Positions 19,981 through 24,626 of a DNA stretch of 24,626 nt are shown piece by piece. The position numbers and the translations under genes were made by a program. Within the stretch, counting starts at the first letter, position 1. Each line of letters opens with the position of its first letter. The notes beneath the pieces are model-generated. The model ran no database searches. It had not been told where the DNA came from and was given only the letters and a program-made list of their open reading frames with translations. Source of the DNA: Takakia lepidozioides (taxonomy: Eukaryota > Streptophyta > Takakiopsida > Takakiales > Takakiaceae). Location of the stretch: positions 1 to 24,626 of the forward strand of contig JAKLZA010000242.1 in assembly GCA_030704615.1 (NCBI GenBank), written 5' to 3'.

Positions 19981-20848
19981 ATGGCTAGTCATGCCATTCG
20001 GGCTAAAAAATGCCACTGCTACCTTTCAGAGAACGATGAATAGGGTGCTCAAGGAAGAAATCAAAGATTGCGCTAAAGTTTTTGTAGATGACGTCAATAT
20101 CCATAGCAAGGACTGGGGAGATCACGTGGGACATATAAAGAGAGTATTGAGCAAGGTTAGAAAGGCCAATCTTAGGCTCAATCCGGACAAGTGTTACTTT
20201 GCCAACTTACAGTTGGTATTCCTTGGGCATGTGATCTCTGAAGAGGGAACGTGGCCTGATCCAGATAAGATAGCTGCTATTGAAAGGTTTCCCTTGCCAA
20301 AAAACCACACTGCTCTCAAAAGCTACTTAGGCATGACAGGGTACTATAGGCCCTATGTCAAAGGATATGCTGGAGTGGCAGTACCGTTGTTCACTCTAAC
20401 CAAGAAGGATGTGAAGTTTATCTGGAGTGCAGAGGCACAAAACGCCTTTTCTGCCTTACAGGTGAAGTTGGTAACTGCTCCCATCCTGGCAAGACCAGAT
20501 TTCTCAAGACCGTTCGTCTTGGATGTTGATTGGTCCATCAAAGGAGTAGGGGCAGTCTTGTCACAAAAGGAGTATAAAAAGGAGAGGGTCATTGCATACG
20601 CCAGTAAGGTACTAACTGATGCTCAGCGCAAATATCACCCTATGGAAGGTGAATGCTATGCCCTGGTATGGGGAGTATTACACTTTCGGCAGTACCTGTA
20701 TGGAACCCCTTTTGTAATCAGGACTGATCACAAACCACTGGAGTGGTTGGCAACGGTAAGTGACGCATATGGACGCAGGGGTAGATGGATCATGATGTTA
20801 CAAGATTTTGAGTTTAAAACAGAGCAGGTGCTAGGCATGCTAACGTAG
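19925..20848 (+). pseudogene. pol: RT palm/thumb and first RNase H (element 2)
   Basis: Continues RT in a shifted frame: KTAVITKKGLYEW and VMPFGLKNATATFQ, the catalytic FVDD at 20081-20092 (a variant of Y-x-DD), LGHVISEEG, and the LGMTGYYR connection. RNase H follows: LDVDWS holds the first catalytic Asp in place of the common TDAS, EGECYAL holds the Glu, and RTDHKPLEWL the next Asp. The domain is complete as far as motifs go, but its frame is lost again near 20830, within the conserved linker after RNase H (an ALSRYPVG-type sequence continues in the next frame). The first ATG is not a real start; it only marks where the open frame was entered. Confidence 0.88.
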
Positions 20849-20868
20849 ATGCACTAAGCAGGTATCCA

Positions 20869-21417
20869 GTGGGACCAACAGAGGAAACCGAGGAAATCGA
20901 GGTATACTCTACTTCTCTGTACAGTCAGAAAAGAGAAGGGAGAAAGAGGGATGGAGCCTATCTTCTTAAGCTAGCTTGGGATAGGGGTGCCATCAATGCT
21001 TCGTTATTTCAATTTAAGGAGGGTAAGGAGGAGTTGAGAGAAGAAGCTCATAGGCAAGTAGGGTATAGCAGTGAAAAAGGGGAGATGATTTGCAAAAGAG
21101 AAGAGTACTATGCATGTGTATGGGGCCTTTGGCACTACAAGAAAATACTGTTGGGAAGTCATTTTTCTTTGGAAACAGATCTAGATCCATATTGGTGGCT
21201 GTACTCAGAGCACCACATAGGCATAGACTTACTTGGTGACTTTTCATTTGAGTTCGTTCCGGGCATGGTAAGATCTTCCACAGGTAGAATGTTGACCAAG
21301 GATCATGGCATATTAAAGGGAGAACTGAAACCAGGCATAATGCCAGATGGAGAAGGAAAGAGGGTGACTTTTGCTGCACAGACTTTTGCTACAAAAAAAA
21401 CAAGGAAAGGGTATTGA
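20869..21417 (+). pseudogene. Second, degenerate RNase H-like domain (element 2)
   Basis: About 180 codons with no counterpart in element 1, placed where a Gypsy element normally goes from RNase H to integrase. The text parallels the first RNase H piece by piece: LLKLAWDRGAI against VLDVDWSIKGVG; REEYYACVWGLWHYKKILLG against EGECYALVWGVLHFRQYLYG; LETDLDPYWWL against IRTDHKPLEWL; FSFEFVPGM against the FEFKTE... strand. The Glu and the TD Asp are kept, but the first catalytic Asp position reads Ala (LAWD). It therefore looks like a duplicated, catalytically dead RNase H. The frame breaks in the eight-A run 21393-21400; the acidic/basic spacer beyond (to about 21750) has no domain I recognise. 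The assignment rests on eye alignment only. Confidence 0.6.
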
Positions 21418-21746
21418 TCAATCAAGCTCTGTCAATCTGGTAAGGGAGGGTTTTTGGAAGGATAAGGGTGCAGGAGGGATAGAGGCTACTGCAATCAGCA
21501 ACAAGGAAAGGGAGCATCTGATGCCCTCTTGTCCCACCATCCATGTGATTACCCGAGGATCTCGTGCTCGTGATAAGGAGCTAAGCGAGGTACATCCAGC
21601 CTGTGAACTTGTGGAAGAGAGGTCGAACAATGAAAAGGGAAGCTTGCAAGAGACACCATTCCTTCAACACTTGACAAGCACTCCAACAACAAGAAGAACG
21701 CGGGTGACTTCCTCATCAGAATGCCCAGCCAAGGAAAACATGGGGG

Positions 21747-22163
21747 GTGAGTGTTCCACCAAGACGTTTTGTTCTTCAGACAGTGATGGAAAGATGGGGG
21801 AAAAGCTCTCTCATCAGCTCTGACCATCATACAGCAGCTGTTAAAGAGGAAAGGCAACCTGATGTGTTTGATGATGTGGAAGTCATGCACCTCTTATGTT
21901 TTGGAGAAGTCAATGACTACCTGACAAAAGAGGAGAGCACGAGAGCCAAGAGGCGGGCAAGGCAGTACTCCTATCTCAAAGGTGAGGTCTACTTTGATGG
22001 AAGGGTAGTTCCACCAAGAACTGACAGAGGGGCAATAATCACTGAAGTACATGAAGCCACTGGCCACTTTGGAGTCAGAAGAACTCAAGAGGAGATCTGC
22101 CGACGTTATTTCTGGCATGATAGAACAAAAACTCATCAGGCAAGTACTCAAGGGCTGTGGTAA
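21747..22163 (+). pseudogene. pol: Integrase zinc-finger region (element 2)
   Basis: This frame carries the N-terminal integrase finger: EVHEATGHFGVRRTQEEICR supplies the His pair and RRYFWHD the usual following block. The Cys pair (GCGKCQ) lies just downstream in the next frame, after an extra A in the run around 22127-22131, so the finger is split by a frameshift. The preceding DGRVVPPRTDR segment matches the usual stretch before Gypsy integrase. Confidence 0.82.
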
Positions 22164-22205
22164 ATGTCAGATGGCCAAACAGAACGGAGTGTTGCGCTCA
22201 GGTAG

Positions 22206-22604
22206 CTCAAACTTCACAGCATTCCAGTAGTAGATCTGTTTTTCAGAGTTGCAATTGACACGGCAGGACCATTACCTATAACCAGCAGGGGCAATCAGTA
22301 CTTTCTGGTGGCAATCGATCACTTCTCAAAATGGATAGAAGCTGCACCAGTGGCAGATCATATAGCAGCCCTTGCTGCCCGCTTTCTTGAGAAAGAAGTA
22401 ATTGACAGGTATAGCTGCCCACATACGTTGCTCACTGACAATGGCACAGAGTGGGGAGGTGAGTTTGAAGATACATGCCACGAATACGGTATAAAGAGGG
22501 AGCATAGCGCCCCCTACTGGCCTCAATGTAACGGTATGGTGGAAAGGGTCATTAAGTCCTCTCAAACAGAGCATCACCACCCTAGGAGTTGGAAACGACA
22601 CTGA
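22206..22604 (+). pseudogene. pol: Integrase catalytic core (element 2)
   Basis: An open segment bounded by a stop codon at 22203 and a frameshift near 22558. It has the DDE triad: VAIDTAGP (D codon at 22257), LTDNGTEW (D at 22437), and NGMVERV (E at 22542). There are 34 residues between the last two, one fewer than the 35 usual in this superfamily and found in element 1; whether that is natural or one lost codon is unclear. DHFSKWIEA is the standard Gypsy integrase block. Without the neighbouring frames it cannot give an active protein. Confidence 0.9.
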
Positions 22605-22752
22605 GTGGGATCAGAATCTCTATAAGGCCCTGTTTGGTTACAGAATGGGTGTCCATGCTTCCACTGGATTCTCACCTTTTCAGGTACTTACTGGTAGAAT
22701 TCCAAGGCTGGGAATTGACAACAGGTTGCATTTTCTTACAACACACCAGTAA
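22561..22752 (+). pseudogene. pol: Integrase post-core segment (element 2)
   Basis: Continues the integrase in a new frame: LKQSITTLGVG, LYKALFGYRMGVHASTGFSPF and VLTGRIPRLG, the normal sequence after the DDE core (equivalent to [20 protein letters not shown] in element 1). It ends at TAA 22750-22752. Confidence 0.8.
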
Positions 22753-23194
22753 ATAAATTCTGATGGATCTGTAGCAGAGGTCACACTTATGATGCAGCAG
22801 AAAATCCAGCTTCTCACAGAGATGAAGGCAAAGCTGCGAAAAAATGTGAAGAAAGGGCAGCGTCAGCAGGCAAGGATTATGAAAGGAGGCATCAAAATGG
22901 GCATACCTACTGCAAGTTGATGGAAAACAGCAAGGTTATGATGTTGAGGCCTGGAAAGAGATCTTCCATGACATCTCCATGGGAGGCCTTATGACTTTTT
23001 TGGGGTAACAAAGATGCAGGAAACACCACAAGGACAGGGGAAGCTGCACGCAGATGCAGGCTAAGAGATGGGGCAAACAAGGAATGGATAAGAAGTAGGA
23101 GGGACTTGAAACCCTTCATACCACCAGTGTGTGATCAGCCAGTGAAGGTGGTCAGTGAGGACCCTCACACTTAAAAAGGGAGACACACTACATA
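22753..23194 (+). other. Degraded 3' internal tail with possible polypurine tract
   Basis: A frame fragment with a coiled, Lys/Gln-rich stretch (KIQLLTEMKAKLRKN near 22800-22850) looks like the remnant of the integrase C-terminal region, but no GPY/F motif or chromodomain is recognisable. AAAAAGGGAGA at 23173-23183, 11 bases before the 3' LTR, is the best polypurine-tract candidate. The rest holds nothing I can name. Confidence 0.55.
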
Positions 23195-24279
23195 TGTAGT
23201 GTGAATGCAGGGGAGTGAACATTACATATGTTTACCATTACGACCTGCATCACTATGACGGGAGTGCCCGTCATCCCAACTGCAGAAAGGATGTATCCCT
23301 TCATGTAGGTAATTTCATGAGCGCACTGAGCTTATGCTTTGCCAGGAGAAAATGGCTAAGTCATGACGGTACACATTTTCATCCATGCGATGAACGTTTT
23401 CATCACTGGTTCTTGACCTAAAAGATCGCGGGTTGAGAAAAACGAAGAGGAAGATGACGGATGGCTCGTAGCGGCTGTTGCAAGCAGTGGGTGTCGGCAG
23501 GGCAGCCTGTGTTAGAGGTTGTACCTGCGCGGTGGGATCTTGCTTGGCTTAGGAAGTGGCATTAAGACGCCTCTGCTTGGTATTCTGTGTAGAAAGAAGC
23601 GGTGCCGCCTCTCTCGTAGTGATGATCAATTCCAAGAGATAGAAGCATGTAAGGAAAGCGGCGCACCACCACTGCCGCCCAGTGCCTTGAAGATGATAGT
23701 TATGGGCAGATGAGCAAGCAAGGAAAAGGCCAGCTGCTGAAAGCACAGGGAAAAGAGAGTCTGGCACAATCAATGGGGGGAGGTAAAGCATGTGGAGTGC
23801 TGGCTGTATGGTATCTCAGGTTCTCTGTCATCAAGCTTCTAGCTGCCTTTGTGTCTCCTGTTATAGGACCAGGCCAATTCGTGAGGAAGAATTGCATAGC
23901 GTAATCTGGTTGTCAGGCCCCGGGACCCGGATGGTCAAGTGAAGAAGGGGAGCCATCATGGCGTCATAAGGTCTGGAATCAAGACAAAGAGTAAGGGTTG
24001 AAGTGGCTGCTGACGGGCGATGGCAAGGTGCCACCTTGACATGCAGACCCGCCGCTTCACTAGTGGATAAAAACAGATAAGTCTATGAACAGTGGCCCTT
24101 TTTTGGTGAACTTAGAAATTGCTTTGGTAGATTTAGGACTGCCATCCTGGCAGAAGAGAAAAGGTGGAGACATGTGACAAGAAAAGTTTTTGAAAATGGG
24201 AATGGAGACTCTGGACTTCAGACCAGAACGTGAAAGGATGGATGCACCTGATGTTGTGATGACAGTGAGAGAAATAAGT

Positions 24280-24327
<48 letters not shown>

Positions 24328-24626
24328 CATGTTCGTCACTGAATTCAGAATGGTCACTATTGTCTTCATTCTTGCATTCTGATTCAGTGTCATAAAACTG
24401 GACACCATGCTGCCGTGTGTAGTGATAACCTGGAACCAATGTAGATCTGGCTTTGTTTTGTTTTTTGGAGAGATCAATGAAATGGTTTAGCCGGAGCTGC
24501 AAAAAAACAATGGAAAGGTAAGTACAAAAGGTGATTTTCAGTCTGGGTCAAGGATCTGAAAGAGACTGCTTTTCCCTCGAGTTGAAGGGAAAGAGGGATG
24601 GTGGGGGGTATTTGATTGGAAGTCTG
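23195..24626 (+). repeat. 3' LTR of element 2, cut by the window end
   Basis: Begins TGTAGTGTGAATGCAGG and follows 14978 onward to about 16400. In the first 1080 bp or so I counted about three substitutions but at least ten small indels, including a 5-bp CCCGG-like insertion at 23926-23935. Divergence rises in the last 150 bp of the window. The missing 0.8 kb and the outer boundary lie beyond 24626. Confidence 0.92.
24282..24327 (+). repeat. (GA)n microsatellite in 3' LTR
   Basis: The counterpart of the tract at 16059-16124, shorter by about 20 bp but with the same AAAG interruption, which shows that both descend from one LTR sequence. Confidence 0.93.

Larger units (their letters stand above)
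14978..24626 (+). mobile_element. Element 2: degenerate Ty3/Gypsy LTR retrotransposon
   Basis: A plus-strand LTR retrotransposon cut by the window end. 5' LTR 14978-17207, leader, gag-protease-RT-RNase H-second RNase H-like-integrase region 17311-22752, a degraded tail, then the 3' LTR from 23195. RT-RNase H-integrase order and integrase motifs make it Ty3/Gypsy, but the protease, RNase H and RT signatures (NTGA, LDVDWS, FVDD) differ clearly from element 1, so it is a separate lineage. No chromodomain was found. The coding region changes frame at least six times. No primer site of known type is visible after 17207. The left flank is CCAAC; the right flank, needed to test a target-site duplication, is outside the window. 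Confidence 0.93.

Overview
The window reads as nuclear DNA of a repeat-rich eukaryote in the plant/green-alga line. Reasons: a Ty3/Gypsy chromovirus with an initiator-Met-tRNA primer site, GT-AG introns of 84-130 bp in two gene models, long LTRs, and a Plavaka/KDZ-type DNA transposase. A streptophyte alga of the Chara type is my best guess, from the combination of families only; no host marker gene is present. Nothing looks bacterial.

Region 1 (1-7183) is a minus-strand LTR retrotransposon (element 1). Its two LTRs (136-859 and 6383-7105) are almost identical and it carries one long Gag-Pol-chromodomain frame (6154 down to 1766). A second, opposite-facing LTR end lies at 1-74, giving a 74-bp inverted repeat around a 61-bp spacer. 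The outer end of the right LTR is partly duplicated (7106-7183). Region 2 (7184-8830) holds the spliced 3' part of a plus-strand Plavaka-type transposase, followed by an 87-bp tandem duplication. Region 3 (8831-11239) has no supportable gene, only low-complexity tracts.

Region 4 (11240-14977) is a six-exon minus-strand gene whose exons join in frame to about 781 residues. It has the motif order of a beta-class N4/N6 DNA methyltransferase, but the usual DPPY is DIPDG. Its 873-bp intron carries a 95-bp tandem array in which each unit has two near-perfect hairpins. The methyltransferase-like gene and the transposase converge, so a modification gene carried as transposon cargo is possible but unproven.

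Region 5 (14978 to the end) is a plus-strand Gypsy-type element (element 2) with a 2230-bp 5' LTR (TG...CA ends, perfect 11-bp terminal inverted repeat). Its gag-pol is broken by at least six frameshifts and its 3' LTR is cut by the window end. Its most unusual point is a second, degenerate RNase H-like domain between RNase H and integrase. It lies directly at the 5' end of the methyltransferase-like gene and probably separates that gene from its upstream part.
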